Source: Nodularia sp. NIES-3585 (GTDB lineage Bacteria; Cyanobacteriota; Cyanobacteriia; Cyanobacteriales; Nostocaceae). From it: DNA of 64,000 nt. The notes under the pieces are model-generated. The model did not search any database. It was not told the DNA's origin and was given only the letters and a program-made list of their open reading frames with translations. Position 1 is the stretch's first letter. Every line of letters starts with the position of its first letter. The position numbers and the translations under genes were made by a program. Positions 36,903 to 47,250 of this stretch are shown one piece after another. The stretch lies in contig NZ_BDUB01000001.1 of the NCBI RefSeq assembly GCF_002218065.1, positions 2,699,270-2,763,269 of the forward strand. Direction: 5' to 3'.

Positions 36903-39557
36903 ATGCAGCCTACAGATCCCAATAAATTTACTGATACAGCCTGGGAAGCAATTGTCAAATCTCAGGATATAGTCCGCGCATATCAACAACAGCAACTAGA
37001 TGTTGAACATTTAATTATTGCCCTTTTACAAGAACCTACAAGTTTAGCTATCAGGATTTTCGCTCGTGCTGAGGTTGATCCCATCCGCTTGCAACAACAA
37101 TTAGAAGCCTTTACCCAGCGTCAGCCAAAAGTTGGTAAAAGTGATCAGCTTTATCTGGGTCGTAACTTAGATGTTTTACTAGACAAGGCTGAAGAAATTA
37201 GGGTGAGAATGCAGGATGCCTATATCTCAGTCGAACATATAATTTTGGCTTTCGCTGAAGATGAACGGGTTGGAAGGCGGATACTGAAAGCTTTTAACGC
37301 CGATAGTGCCAAATTAGAAGCGAATATCAAAAGTGTGCGCGGTAGCCAAAAAGTGACAGATCAAAACCCAGAATCTCGCTATGAAGCTTTGCAAAAATTT
37401 GGCAGAGATTTAACAGAACAAGCCAAAGCTGGCAAATTAGACCCAGTAATTGGGCGGGATGACGAAATTCGCCGGGTAATTCAAGTATTGTCTCGCCGGA
37501 GTAAGAATAACCCCGTGCTGATTGGTGAACCGGGGGTGGGTAAAACTGCGATCGCGGAAGCTCTAGCACAGCGTATGGTAAATGGAGATGTGCCAGAATC
37601 TCTGAAAAATCGCCAGTTGATTTCCTTAGATATCGGGAGTTTAATTGCTGGGGCGAAATTGCGGGGGGAATTTGAAGAACGCCTGAAAGCAGTTCTCAGG
37701 GAAGTTACAGAATCTAACGGTCAAATTGTCCTATTTATTGATGAACTGCACACAGTTGTGGGGACTGGTTCGAGTCAACAAGGGGCGATGGATGCGGGGA
37801 ATTTACTCAAACCCATGCTGGCGCGGGGCGAATTGCGGTGTATTGGCGCAACCACACTGGATGAATACCGCAAACACATAGAAAAAGATGCGGCTTTAGA
37901 ACGTCGTTTTCAGCAAGTCTTTGTCGATCAGCCTAGCGTAGAAAATACAATTTCCATTCTCCGGGGATTAAAAGAACGCTACGAAGTTCACCACAATGTG
38001 AAAATTTCTGATTCGGCTTTAGTCGCCGCCGCTACATTATCCGCCCGTTATATTGCTGACCGTTTTTTACCAGATAAAGCCATTGACTTGGTAGATGAAG
38101 CCGCCGCCCAGTTGAAAATGGAGATTACCTCCAAACCCGCAGAATTGGAAACCATTGACCGCCGCTTGATGCAGCTAGAAATGGAAAAGCTATCATTGGC
38201 TGGGGAAGAAAAGGAAACTGCGCCAGCTAGGGAGCGTTTTGAGCGGATTGAGCAAGAAATTGCCACTTTAACTGTCAAACAGCAAGAATTTAATGAACAA
38301 TGGCAAGGTGAGAAACAGCTATTAGAGGCGATTAGTACTTTAAAGAAAGAAGAAGATGCCTTGCGGGTGCAAATTGAGCAGGCAGAACGGGCTTATGATT
38401 TGAATAAAGCTGCCCAATTAAAGTATGGCAAATTGGAAGGAGTGCAGCGCGATCGCGAGGCCAAAGAAGCCCAACTGTTAGAAATTCAAAACCAAGGTGC
38501 TACTCTGCTGCGAGAACAAGTTACAGAGTCCGATATTGCCGAAATTGTCGCCAAATGGACAGGTATACCCGTTAATCGGCTTTTGGCATCAGAACGGCAC
38601 AAATTACTGCAACTAGAAACTCATTTACATCAACGAGTCATTGGACAACATGAAGCCGTAGCCGCAGTATCCGCCGCCATTCGTCGCGCCCGTGCGGGGA
38701 TGAAAGACCCCGGTCGTCCCATTGGTTCATTTTTGTTTATGGGACCCACAGGCGTAGGTAAAACCGAATTAGCCCGTGCGTTAGCGCAGTTCCTCTTTGA
38801 TTCTGATGATGCCTTGATCCGCTTGGATATGTCAGAGTATATGGAAAAACACTCGGTTTCCCGGCTAGTTGGTGCGCCTCCAGGATATGTGGGTTATGAA
38901 GAAGGCGGTCAACTTTCCCAAGCTGTGCGCCGTCACCCTTATTCAGTGGTGCTATTCGATGAAGTAGAGAAGGCTCACCCAGATGTGTTTAATATTTTGT
39001 TGCAGGTCTTAGATGATGGCAGAATTACTGACTCACAGGGCAGAGCCGTAGACTTCCGTAACACAGTCATAGTAATGACTAGCAACATCGGCAGTGAATA
39101 CATATTAGATGTGTCTGGTGATGATACAAAGTACGATATGATGCAGACAAGGGTCACAGATGCCCTGCGATCGCACTTCCGCCCCGAATTTCTCAACCGC
39201 GTCGATGATATAATTCTGTTCCACGCCCTCAGCCGTACTGAGATGCGCCACATCATCCGCATCCAACTGAAGCGAGTAGAAAAACTGCTGCGAGAGCAAA
39301 AAATTTCCTTTGAAATCTCCGCCGCCGCCTGTGATTACTTAGTAGAATCTGGCTATGATCCAGTTTACGGCGCACGTCCGCTAAAACGGGCGATTCAGCG
39401 AGAAGTAGAAAACCCCTTAGCCACCAAGTTATTAGAGAACACCTTTATCCCTGGAGACACAATTTTCATCGAGAAAGAAGACCAGGGTTTAACATTCAGT
39501 AAAACCATGCCGGTTAAAGTCACCGTTTCACCATCTTCTGTCAAGGTATTGGAGTGA
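36903..39557 (+). CDS. clpB: ATP-dependent chaperone ClpB
   Basis: 884 residues of the Hsp100 disaggregase. Clp N-domain (1-150), first AAA+ domain with [16 protein letters not shown] and [12 protein letters not shown], a coiled-coil middle domain (about 405-525), second AAA+ domain with [30 protein letters not shown] and the pore loop GYVGYEEGG. The middle domain separates it from ClpC. It resolves protein aggregates with DnaK. No CIRCE or heat-shock operator is evident in the upstream region. Confidence 0.96.
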   Translation: MQPTDPNKFTDTAWEAIVKSQDIVRAYQQQQLDVEHLIIALLQEPTSLAIRIFARAEVDPIRLQQQLEAFTQRQPKVGKSDQLYLGRNLDVLLDKAEEIRVRMQDAYISVEHIILAFAEDERVGRRILKAFNADSAKLEANIKSVRGSQKVTDQNPESRYEALQKFGRDLTEQAKAGKLDPVIGRDDEIRRVIQVLSRRSKNNPVLIGEPGVGKTAIAEALAQRMVNGDVPESLKNRQLISLDIGSLIAGAKLRGEFEERLKAVLREVTESNGQIVLFIDELHTVVGTGSSQQGAMDAGNLLKPMLARGELRCIGATTLDEYRKHIEKDAALERRFQQVFVDQPSVENTISILRGLKERYEVHHNVKISDSALVAAATLSARYIADRFLPDKAIDLVDEAAAQLKMEITSKPAELETIDRRLMQLEMEKLSLAGEEKETAPARERFERIEQEIATLTVKQQEFNEQWQGEKQLLEAISTLKKEEDALRVQIEQAERAYDLNKAAQLKYGKLEGVQRDREAKEAQLLEIQNQGATLLREQVTESDIAEIVAKWTGIPVNRLLASERHKLLQLETHLHQRVIGQHEAVAAVSAAIRRARAGMKDPGRPIGSFLFMGPTGVGKTELARALAQFLFDSDDALIRLDMSEYMEKHSVSRLVGAPPGYVGYEEGGQLSQAVRRHPYSVVLFDEVEKAHPDVFNILLQVLDDGRITDSQGRAVDFRNTVIVMTSNIGSEYILDVSGDDTKYDMMQTRVTDALRSHFRPEFLNRVDDIILFHALSRTEMRHIIRIQLKRVEKLLREQKISFEISAAACDYLVESGYDPVYGARPLKRAIQREVENPLATKLLENTFIPGDTIFIEKEDQGLTFSKTMPVKVTVSPSSVKVLE

Positions 39558-39744
39558 AAAAGCTCGTAGTGAGGACTTCAGTCCTCTCTTCCCCTTGCTA
39601 GAACTTTTGGATCATAGTAAACACCTTGTTTTTTATCAACACCAGGAAAATTGGAGTCCTATAAAATACACAAATATTACCAAGTAATTCATATTACAGG
39701 GCATACAATAGCATGATACGATTGACCATTGTGGAAACTCTATC

Positions 39745-41097
39745 ATGAAAGCAATCCACGCTCTTGCTCGTTACTTCCCAGATAAATGTGGAGGTATTCA
39801 AGTCAACTTAACCGATTTACTACCAAAACTGCGATCGCATAATATCGATGTCAAAATAGCCGCAGCTAATAACGGTTCTAGCAAAGAACAAACTTACGAG
39901 TTTAATGATGTAGAAGTTTATCGCTATCCTGTATTTCCCTCACCCAAAACTCAACCCAACCATGGGCAATTTCCTCATGGTCAATTTGAGCATTTTGCTA
40001 ATTGGCTATCCCGCCAAAAAGCAGATATCTATCATCAGCACCATTGGGAAGTATATTGCGGTTTACCGCATCTGCGGATGGCTAAAAAGTTAGGCATGAA
40101 AACAGTGGTCACAATTCATTATCCTATACCAATTTGTCAACGCACCACTTTAATGTTCAACGGAGAAAAAGTTTGTGATGGTAAAATTGATATAGTACGT
40201 TGTTCTCAATGTGCTGATACTTTTAGCAATAAGTTACCTGCGCCAATAGTCAAATCCTTAAGTTATTTACCCCAGGCTATTTTAAGTGGTTTACCTTTGC
40301 CTACCAGCGCCTATCTTCCAGCTTCATTAAACAAAGGTGATTTAGGGGAATTTGTTCGTCCTTTAGTCATTCCTGGTTATGTCGCGGCTCGGCAACAAAG
40401 TTTGCAAGCAATGGCAAAATATGCTGACCGGATTGTAGCAGTTTGTGATTGGCTATATCAAGCTTTACTCATCAACGGCATCCCTAAAGAAAAATTGGTT
40501 CTTAGCCGATGTGGAATATCCTATCCTCAACCAGAAAAATTGCCAAGAATCAGGCAGCAAAGCAAATCTTTAAAAGTCGTTTTTTTAGGTCGATGGGATA
40601 TCAATAAAGGTGTCGATATATTAGTAAAATCAATTAAAAATTTACCATTGCAAATTCCCATTGAGTTAGTTATTCATGCCATACCCCAAGATGAACGATA
40701 TCGCAAAAAAATCTTGCAGATGATTGGTGATGATCCTCGAATTTGTGTAGAAAAACAACTAACAAGAGCAGAAATTCCTCAGACTTTAGCCAATTACGAT
40801 ATATTGGCTGTACCTTCCCAATGGCTAGAAACTGGTCCATTAGTAGTTCTAGAAGCTCATGCTTTATCTTTACCTGTAATAGGTTCTAATTTGGGCGGTA
40901 TTGCCGAACTGGTAAAACATGGTATTAATGGTTGGTTAGTTCCAGCGAATGACATCCAGGCTTGGACTGAAGCGTTACGGCTGTTGGCTACAGATACAAA
41001 TTTACTTGAAAAACTGCGCCAAGGGATTCAACCTGTCCGCACTGTGAGTATGCAAGCAGAAGATTTAGCAGCTATATATAGCAACCTGCATCCATAA
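39745..41097 (+). CDS. Glycosyltransferase family 4 protein
   Basis: 450 residues with GT-B fold. N-terminal glycosyltransferase 4 domain starts MKAIHALARYFPDKCGGIQV; the C-terminal Glycos_transf_1 domain has VVFLGRWDINKGVDILVKSI and VVLEAHALSLPVIGSNLGGI, the nucleotide-sugar binding E-x7-E region. The middle holds three cysteines (CDGKIDIVRCSQC), a possible metal site. It probably extends a cell-envelope or exopolysaccharide chain. Stands alone. Confidence 0.88.
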   Translation: MKAIHALARYFPDKCGGIQVNLTDLLPKLRSHNIDVKIAAANNGSSKEQTYEFNDVEVYRYPVFPSPKTQPNHGQFPHGQFEHFANWLSRQKADIYHQHHWEVYCGLPHLRMAKKLGMKTVVTIHYPIPICQRTTLMFNGEKVCDGKIDIVRCSQCADTFSNKLPAPIVKSLSYLPQAILSGLPLPTSAYLPASLNKGDLGEFVRPLVIPGYVAARQQSLQAMAKYADRIVAVCDWLYQALLINGIPKEKLVLSRCGISYPQPEKLPRIRQQSKSLKVVFLGRWDINKGVDILVKSIKNLPLQIPIELVIHAIPQDERYRKKILQMIGDDPRICVEKQLTRAEIPQTLANYDILAVPSQWLETGPLVVLEAHALSLPVIGSNLGGIAELVKHGINGWLVPANDIQAWTEALRLLATDTNLLEKLRQGIQPVRTVSMQAEDLAAIYSNLHP

Positions 41098-41230
41098 TTT
41101 CAACAGTGCATCCTTCTAAGGGTAGTGGAATCCGAATAAAATTTAAGAGGCATTCCTTACCCATAACAACAGATAATCACGGAAAATTGATATTCAGAAT
41201 TATCTCTGCAACTACAACAAACAGATCACT

Positions 41231-43195
41231 ATGCTAGAACAAGGCACCATCAGTATTCATACTGAGAATATTTTCCCAATCATCAAGAAGTCTCTGTACT
41301 CAGACCATCAAATATTCCTCCGCGAATTGGTATCTAACGCTGTAGATGCCATCCAAAAGCTGAACATGGTATCCCGCGCTGGGGAATTTGCGGGAGAAAT
41401 CGGTGAACCAGAAATCCAACTGGCTATCGACAAAGATAAAAAAACCCTTTCCATTACCGACAACGGCATTGGGATGACAGCAGAGGAAGTTAAAAAGTAC
41501 ATCAATCAGGTGGCTTTCTCTAGTGCCGAAGAATTTATTCACAAGTATGAAGGCAAATCAGATCAACCCATTATCGGTCACTTTGGTCTGGGTTTCTACT
41601 CGTCCTTCATGGTGGCGCAAAACGTAGAAATTGATACCCTCTCATACCAAGAAGGGGCGCAAGCTGTCCACTGGACTTGTGATGGTTCTCCTGCTTTCAC
41701 CTTAGAAGAATCACCCCGCACAACTCGCGGTACTACTATTACTCTGACTCTCCAAGGAGAAGAAGAGGAATTTTTAGAATCAGCACGAATTAAGAATCTT
41801 GTCAAGACATACTGCGACTTCATGCCAGTGCCAATTAAACTGGACGGTGAAGTATTAAATCGGCAAAAAGCACCTTGGCGGGAGTCTACCAATAACCTGA
41901 GTAAAGAAGATTACTTAGAGTTTTACCGCTACCTGTACCCATTTCAGGAAGAACCTTTGTTGTGGGTACATTTAAATACTGATTATCCCTTTATCATCAA
42001 CGGGATTCTGTATTTTCCCAAAATGCGCCCCGATGTCGATGTAACCAAAGGGCAAATCAAGCTATTTTGCAATCAAGTTTTTGTCAGCGACAACTGCGAA
42101 GAGATTGTGCCGCAATTCCTCATGCCGATGCGGGGTGTGATTGATAGCACTGATATTCCCCTGAATGTATCCCGGAGTGCATTGCAAGGCGATCGCACAG
42201 TCCGCAAAATCGGCGATTATATAGCTAAAAAAGTAGGCGATCGCCTTAAAGAACTATACCGCGACAACCGCGAACAATACATCAGTGCCTGGAAAGACCT
42301 CAGCACATTTGTCAAATTTGGGGTTCTCAACGACGAGAAATTCAAAAAACAAATTCAAGATATCATCGTTTTTCGCACCACAGCCAAACTAGGTGAAACA
42401 GCCGAAACCCCAGCAGTAGAGGTACAGTCAGCAGAAAGCGACCTGTGGCAAGATGTCGCCGCCAACGCATCAAGTCTTCCATACACAACCCTCAAAGAAT
42501 ACTTAGAACGTAACAAAGAACGTCACGAAAATCGAGTATTTTACAGCACCGACGAAACCACCCAATCGACTTACATAGAACTGCACAAAAACCAAGGCTT
42601 AGAAGTCCTATTCATGGACTCCTTCATCGACACCCACTTTATCAACTTCCTAGAAAGGGAATACTCAGATGTCAAATTTACCCGCGTAGATTCCGACTTA
42701 GATAACACCCTGCTAGAGCAAGACAAAACCGGCGAAATAGTTGACCCCACAACCAACAAAACCAAAAGTGAAGTAATCAAAGAATTATTTGAGAAATCCC
42801 TCAACAAACCCAAACTCAACATCCGTACCGAAGCCTTAAAATCAGACGATCCCCAAGGCACACCACCAGCAATGGTACTGTTACCAGAAATAATGCGCCG
42901 CCTGCGGGAAATGAACGCCATGATGCAGCAGCAGAACGCAGATTTTCCTGAAGATCATATTTTGTTAGTGAATACCGCTCATCCCCTGATTCAAAACCTA
43001 GCCAACCTCAACCAAGGTAGTATCATTCAGGATGATGCTCAGACATCCACAAACCCCTTAGTAAACATGATTTGTCAACACGTCTACGACTTAGCCCTGA
43101 TGACTCAAAAAGGATTTGACGCAGAAGGAATGAAATCCTTCGTCGAGCGTTCCAACGAAGTGCTGACCAAACTAACAGAACAAGCCAGCAAATAA
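41231..43195 (+). CDS. htpG: Chaperone HtpG (Hsp90)
   Basis: 654 residues. ATP-binding N-domain with RELVSNAVDAIQKL, ITDNGIGMTAEEV, IGHFGLGFYSSFM and the GTTITL box; middle domain with YLYPFQEEPLLWV and IPLNVSRSALQGD; C-terminal dimer domain shortened as in bacteria. Cyanobacterial HtpG is important for heat, light and oxidative stress survival. Confidence 0.96.
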   Translation: MLEQGTISIHTENIFPIIKKSLYSDHQIFLRELVSNAVDAIQKLNMVSRAGEFAGEIGEPEIQLAIDKDKKTLSITDNGIGMTAEEVKKYINQVAFSSAEEFIHKYEGKSDQPIIGHFGLGFYSSFMVAQNVEIDTLSYQEGAQAVHWTCDGSPAFTLEESPRTTRGTTITLTLQGEEEEFLESARIKNLVKTYCDFMPVPIKLDGEVLNRQKAPWRESTNNLSKEDYLEFYRYLYPFQEEPLLWVHLNTDYPFIINGILYFPKMRPDVDVTKGQIKLFCNQVFVSDNCEEIVPQFLMPMRGVIDSTDIPLNVSRSALQGDRTVRKIGDYIAKKVGDRLKELYRDNREQYISAWKDLSTFVKFGVLNDEKFKKQIQDIIVFRTTAKLGETAETPAVEVQSAESDLWQDVAANASSLPYTTLKEYLERNKERHENRVFYSTDETTQSTYIELHKNQGLEVLFMDSFIDTHFINFLEREYSDVKFTRVDSDLDNTLLEQDKTGEIVDPTTNKTKSEVIKELFEKSLNKPKLNIRTEALKSDDPQGTPPAMVLLPEIMRRLREMNAMMQQQNADFPEDHILLVNTAHPLIQNLANLNQGSIIQDDAQTSTNPLVNMICQHVYDLALMTQKGFDAEGMKSFVERSNEVLTKLTEQASK

Positions 43196-43376
43196 AAACC
43201 CCCAAATCTGCTTTTTGACCTCACCCCGCCTTTGACTTGCGCCAAATTCCCCCCTCTCCTCGCTGGCGGCTATCCATTACCCACAGCTTTCTTAACATGA
43301 CTGTAAGCTAGACTGTGTAGGGATGATAGAAGTTTCTAAGCTATCGAGATCGCCGCTAGCGAGGGTGTGCCAATGT

Positions 43377-43841
43377 TTAAGCAGAAACATCAGGTGGGGA
43401 GTGGGAATGGAGAAGTTTCCAGGTAGCGGCGATATCGTGTAATCGCCGTAAACCCCGCCAAATAGTTTTAACTCCCGGCTCACCATCTCCCTTGCGAGCC
43501 AGAAAGCCGCCGAGAGTGGCAATCATTGGCACGGTTTCTCGTAAAGATGAAGGTTTGTTTGGTGGGTTGGGATTTTTGTTGACAGTGGCACATAAAGATT
43601 GCCATTCATCAGTTTCTAAAACGGCATCAGAGGATAAATCAGGGTGAACTCGTGAGAAGTAAGTGAGCCATAATAAACGCCAAGCGACAACAGAATAAGT
43701 GGCTAGTGCCATATGGATGCGGTCAGCAGTAGACAATTGTAATTGCTCAATTCTACAGCCACTTTTTAAAGTGTAATGATAGCGTTCTATCAACCAACGA
43801 TAGGTGTACCATTGCACACAACGTGCGGCATTATGACACAA
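43377..43841 (-). pseudogene. IS4/Tn5-like transposase, C-terminal remnant
   Basis: 155 codons. YRWLIERYHYTLKSGCRIEQ is the Y-R-E-K catalytic signature of IS4-family transposases (Y(2)R(3)E(6)K), and the rest matches the Tn5-type C-terminal domain. The N-terminal two thirds with both catalytic Asp residues is absent and the first codon is TTG inside the family. It is not functional. Confidence 0.85.
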
Positions 43842-43854
43842 AAGAGAATTTACC

Positions 43855-43868
43855 GACTTGTGTGTACA
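43855..43868 (-). mobile_element. Terminal inverted repeat of the IS4-type remnant
   Basis: GACTTGTGTGTACA matches, in reverse complement, the ends of the short element at 57661-57813 (TGTACACACAAGTC). It lies 14 bases upstream of the transposase remnant, so the element has lost its first ~900 bp internally. Confidence 0.65.
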
Positions 43869-44012
43869 TAGTTTCCGTTCAAAATGGCAAAACTGCTACA
43901 GTTAAAAGTTGGAGTCTTGATGATCATCACTAGTTCCAACCAGAGTTAATTGAAAACATAATTTAACGTTTTTCGATAAGATCAATATTCCTCGCTGATC
44001 TACCTAACTTCT

Positions 44013-45185
44013 ATGCTCAATCCCAATCTGGATCAAATCCAGTTGACCAAAGACGATTATGAACGCTACTCCCGCCATCTAATTTTGCCAGAAATTGGAC
44101 TAGAAGGACAGAAGCGTTTAAAAGCTGCTAGCGTTTTGTGTATTGGTACTGGTGGGCTAGGTTCGCCATTACTCTTATATCTTGCAGCCGCAGGTATCGG
44201 ACGCATTGGTATTGTGGATTTCGATATCGTCGATACTTCCAACCTGCAACGCCAAGTAATTCACGGTACATCCTGGGTGGGTAAACCCAAAATTGAATCA
44301 GCAAAAAACCGAATTCACGAAATTAACCCCCATTGTCAGGTTGACTTGTACGAAACTCGCCTGAGTGCTGAAAACGCCCTAGATATAATTAAGCCTTACG
44401 ATATCGTCGTGGATGGTACGGATAACTTCCCTACTAGATACCTCGTTAATGACGCTTGCGTATTGCTGGATAAGCCTAACGTCTACGGTTCCATTTTTCG
44501 CTTTGAAGGGCAAGCCACGGTCTTTAACTACGAAGGTGGGCCGAACTATCGTGACTTATACCCAGAACCACCACCACCAGGAATGGTTCCTTCTTGTGCA
44601 GAAGGTGGCGTATTAGGTATTTTGCCAGGAATGATTGGCATTATTCAGGCTACAGAAACAGTAAAAATCATCACCGGCAAGGGTAATACCTTAAGTGGAC
44701 GATTACTGTTATATGATGCCTTAGAAATGAAATTCCGGGAATTGAAACTGCGTCCTAATCCCATTCGCCCAGTTATTGAAAAGCTGATAGACTACGAACA
44801 ATTCTGCGGAATTCCGCAAGCTAAGGCAGAGGAGGCCAAACAGCAGATGGAAATGTCAGAAATGACCGTTAAGGAATTGAAAGAATTATTGGATAGCGGT
44901 GCAAAGGATTTTGTACTATTGGATGTCCGTAATCCTCATGAATACGAAATTGCCAAAATCCCTGGTTCTGTATTAATCCCCTTACCGGATATTGAAAACG
45001 GCGACGGGGTAGCGAAGGTCAAAGAAATCCTCAATGGTCACCGCTTGATTGCTCATTGTAAGCTGGGTGGACGGTCTGCCAAAGCCTTGGGTATCCTCAA
45101 AGAGGCGGGGATTGAGGGGACGAATGTTAAAGGCGGAATTAACGCTTGGAGTAAGGAAGTAGATCCTTCAGTTCCAGAGTATTAA
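44013..45185 (+). CDS. moeB: Molybdopterin-synthase adenylyltransferase MoeB with rhodanese domain
   Basis: 390 residues. N-terminal ThiF/E1-like domain: ATP motif LCIGTGGLGSPLLLYLAAAG, YDIVVDGTDNFPTRYLVND and SCAEGGVLGILPG; C-terminal rhodanese domain (about 280-390) with active Cys in IAHCKLGGRSAKALG. The fusion resembles MOCS3/Uba4, which adenylates and thiolates MoaD or ThiS-like sulfur carriers for molybdopterin and possibly thiamine or tRNA thiolation. The gene stands alone. Confidence 0.92.
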   Translation: MLNPNLDQIQLTKDDYERYSRHLILPEIGLEGQKRLKAASVLCIGTGGLGSPLLLYLAAAGIGRIGIVDFDIVDTSNLQRQVIHGTSWVGKPKIESAKNRIHEINPHCQVDLYETRLSAENALDIIKPYDIVVDGTDNFPTRYLVNDACVLLDKPNVYGSIFRFEGQATVFNYEGGPNYRDLYPEPPPPGMVPSCAEGGVLGILPGMIGIIQATETVKIITGKGNTLSGRLLLYDALEMKFRELKLRPNPIRPVIEKLIDYEQFCGIPQAKAEEAKQQMEMSEMTVKELKELLDSGAKDFVLLDVRNPHEYEIAKIPGSVLIPLPDIENGDGVAKVKEILNGHRLIAHCKLGGRSAKALGILKEAGIEGTNVKGGINAWSKEVDPSVPEY

Positions 45186-45275
45186 AATGCTCTAGCTGAG
45201 TAACGCAGAGATTCCACGTTTATTCTCTGCGCCTCTGAATTCAGCGCAACTTTTTTGATTTATGAAAAAAATTGC

Positions 45276-45343
45276 AGCGTTGGGTTGACGTAACCAAACC
45301 CAACATTATTGGTAGCGTTGGGTTGCGCTTAACCCAACCTACG
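45276..45343. repeat. GCGTTGGGTT inverted repeat
   Basis: Two GCGTTGGGTT arms with AACCAAACCCAAC and AACCCAACCTACG counterparts form nested hairpins. It is part of a 330-bp spacer between moeB and the next gene that consists almost wholly of repeat sequence. Confidence 0.7.
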
Positions 45344-45374
45344 TTTAATGCACTGTTTTAAGCTTGTCAGTCCA

Positions 45375-45453
45375 GTAGGGTGTGTTATGGCTTTAGCCTA
45401 ACGCACCGTCTTCTGGGTCTTAATGCCGTACTCTCCTCGATCACACACCCTAC
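45375..45453. repeat. 79-bp short inverted-repeat element
   Basis: GTAGGGTGTGT at one end and ACACACCCTAC at the other, with TTATGGCTTTAGCCTAACGC inside. A related core (GGTTATGGACGTTAGTCCTA) lies inside the element at 57661-57813, pointing to a dispersed family. Confidence 0.7.
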
Positions 45454-45518
45454 TTGTGTTTCATAAATCAAATAGTAGTCCTATATTAGTTAATTAAACA
45501 AACCAACAGGAAATGACA

Positions 45519-45953
45519 ATGGATGATTTTTTGTTTTTAACCCGTGTATTCCCATCAGTTGATATTTTTGTAGGATTGAAACCAGCTTTAAAAAGAAGTA
45601 CAAAAGGCAAAACAATTTTTAGTTGTTTTGATGTTGATGACAATTTAGTAGCGAGTCGGGTATTAAAAGAAGCAAGAGGTCTAAAAAAACTGGCGGTTCC
45701 TTCAATAACTCATAAAATACATATTAAATCATTCAATGAAGATTACTATCTTGCGGATGTCAAATTAATGATTGAGGACTGTATTAAAGATAAAATTGCC
45801 TACGTTAAAAGAGATTATGGGTTAACACCTGAAGAATATTATCAAGAAATACTAGAAACTCGTGCAAAAGCAAGTTTAATGAAAGAGAAGGCTTTAATAA
45901 TTGATGAGTCAGATTTTCCAGACAGTGAGGAATTTGAAGTTAAGAGTGAGTAG
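45519..45953 (+). CDS. Hypothetical protein
   Basis: 144 residues from the ATG at 45519, which has AGGAA six bases before it; the ATG at 45513 is too close. Mixed alpha/beta character; FSCFDVDDNLVASRVLKEAR and a C-terminal helical segment (YGLTPEEYYQEILETRAKAS). An acidic tail ends the protein. Not recognised. Its AT-rich composition differs from neighbours. Confidence 0.6.
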   Translation: MDDFLFLTRVFPSVDIFVGLKPALKRSTKGKTIFSCFDVDDNLVASRVLKEARGLKKLAVPSITHKIHIKSFNEDYYLADVKLMIEDCIKDKIAYVKRDYGLTPEEYYQEILETRAKASLMKEKALIIDESDFPDSEEFEVKSE

Positions 45954-46040
45954 ATAAAACCAGCTTTTACAACAGTAAACAAGGGTTTCAGCTACTGATG
46001 AAGGAGGGTCAACTATTTAAGGATTACAGAGTATTTGCAG

Positions 46041-46769
46041 TTAATGTGCTTTCCCTGCGCCCAAATATAGTTCAGCTACTTTAGGACTATGCAATAATTC
46101 TTGCCCAGGGCCTGATATAGCATCGCGTCCAGATTCAAGTACATAACCACGGTCAGCCATTTCTAAGGCTTTACGGGCGTTTTGTTCTACTAAGACAATT
46201 GCTGTACCTGTTTGATTAATTTGTTTAATTTGCTCGAAGACTTGCGTTACTAAAATGGGAGATAAAGCCGCAGAAGGTTCATCCAATAGTAGTAAACTAG
46301 GTTCCAACATCAAAGCTTTGCCCATAGCCAACATCTGACGTTCCCCACCTGATAGCGTACCAGCACGTTGACGACGGCGATCGCTTAGTCTGGGAAACAT
46401 GGTGAAAATTTTATCTTTCAAGGGTTTCAGGGGGACATTACGCACAAAAGCCCCCATTTCCAAATTTTCTTCAACACTCAGGGAAGCAAAAACGTTGGTT
46501 AGCTGTGGTACATAGGACATTCCCTTCCTAACGATTTGATTAGACTTTAACCCAGCAATATTTTCCTTTTTAAAGGTAATTGTGCCTGTGTGAGGAGTTA
46601 AAAGCCCAAAAATGGTTTTGGCTAACGTGGATTTACCCGCACCGTTGGGGCCAATCACTGTTACCAATTCACCTGGTTTAACACAAAAATTTACCCCTTT
46701 GAGGATATCTATATCTTTGCTGTATCCGGCGTGGACATCTTTAACTTCTAGTAAATAGTCATTAGTCAT
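46041..46769 (-). CDS. livF: Branched-chain amino acid-type ABC transporter ATP-binding protein (LivF/NatE-like)
   Basis: 242 residues. Walker A VIGPNGAGKSTLAKTIFG, signature TLSGGERQMLAMGKALM, Walker B LLLLDEPSAALSP and the LivF-type EQNARKALEMADRGYVLESG. In cyanobacteria LivF-like ATPases serve the neutral/branched amino acid (Nat) or urea permeases. No permease or LivG gene is adjacent. The start codon lies within heptamer repeats ATGACTA. Confidence 0.88.
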   Translation of the reverse strand: MTNDYLLEVKDVHAGYSKDIDILKGVNFCVKPGELVTVIGPNGAGKSTLAKTIFGLLTPHTGTITFKKENIAGLKSNQIVRKGMSYVPQLTNVFASLSVEENLEMGAFVRNVPLKPLKDKIFTMFPRLSDRRRQRAGTLSGGERQMLAMGKALMLEPSLLLLDEPSAALSPILVTQVFEQIKQINQTGTAIVLVEQNARKALEMADRGYVLESGRDAISGPGQELLHSPKVAELYLGAGKAH

Positions 46770-46783
46770 TAGTCATTAGTCAT
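46756..46783. repeat. Heptamer repeat across the livF-like start codon
   Basis: Four consecutive TAGTCAT heptamers (minus-strand ATGACTA); the third ATG counted on the coding strand is the initiation codon. The repeats put several out-of-frame ATGs just upstream of the real one. Confidence 0.9.
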
Positions 46784-46863
46784 TAGCCCTTCGGCTACGT
46801 TCAAGGTAAATCATTAGTCAACAGCTAAGTTAACAATAACTATAGACTGTTGACTAGATAATT

Positions 46864-47088
46864 TTAAGGTGTTTTTTGCAATTCAGGTCGTTCTTCGGGA
46901 AGGATCGCATCTGCTACAGGGCAAACTTGGATACATATACCACAATCGATACAGGTGGCAAAATCAATCCAATACCAATCAGTTCCTTTGACATTTCTGC
47001 CGGGGCCTTCATGAATACAAGCTACTGGACAAGCATCTACGCAGTCAGCAACGCCTTCACAAACATCAGTTACAATCGTGTGCGGCAT
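46864..47088 (-). CDS. Bacterial-type [4Fe-4S] ferredoxin
   Basis: 74 residues. Cluster ligands are CEGVADCVDACPVACIHEG and CIDCGICIQVCPV, a 2x4Fe-4S or 7Fe ferredoxin (FdxA-like) in which the first motif has an insertion, C-x6-C-x3-C-x3-C. It carries electrons in the cytoplasm; partner unknown. Confidence 0.9.
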   Translation of the reverse strand: MPHTIVTDVCEGVADCVDACPVACIHEGPGRNVKGTDWYWIDFATCIDCGICIQVCPVADAILPEERPELQKTP

Positions 47089-47186
47089 TTATTTATAGAT
47101 TCCCTTTCTTTCGGATCAGCTATATCTAGCCTAGCAGGGGAAGAGGCAGGGGGGCAGGGGGCAAGGGGGCAGGGGAGAAAAAGTAA

Positions 47187-47250
47187 TTTCTAACTCCCCA
47201 CTCCCTACTCCCTACTCCCCACTCCCCACTCCCCACTCCCCACTTCCTAC
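47187..47250. repeat. ACTCCCC/ACTCCCT heptamer block
   Basis: About eight heptamers, same unit as at 28040-28085. It lies between the ferredoxin promoter region and the end of hisZ, next to a G-rich stretch (47141-47175). Confidence 0.85.
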
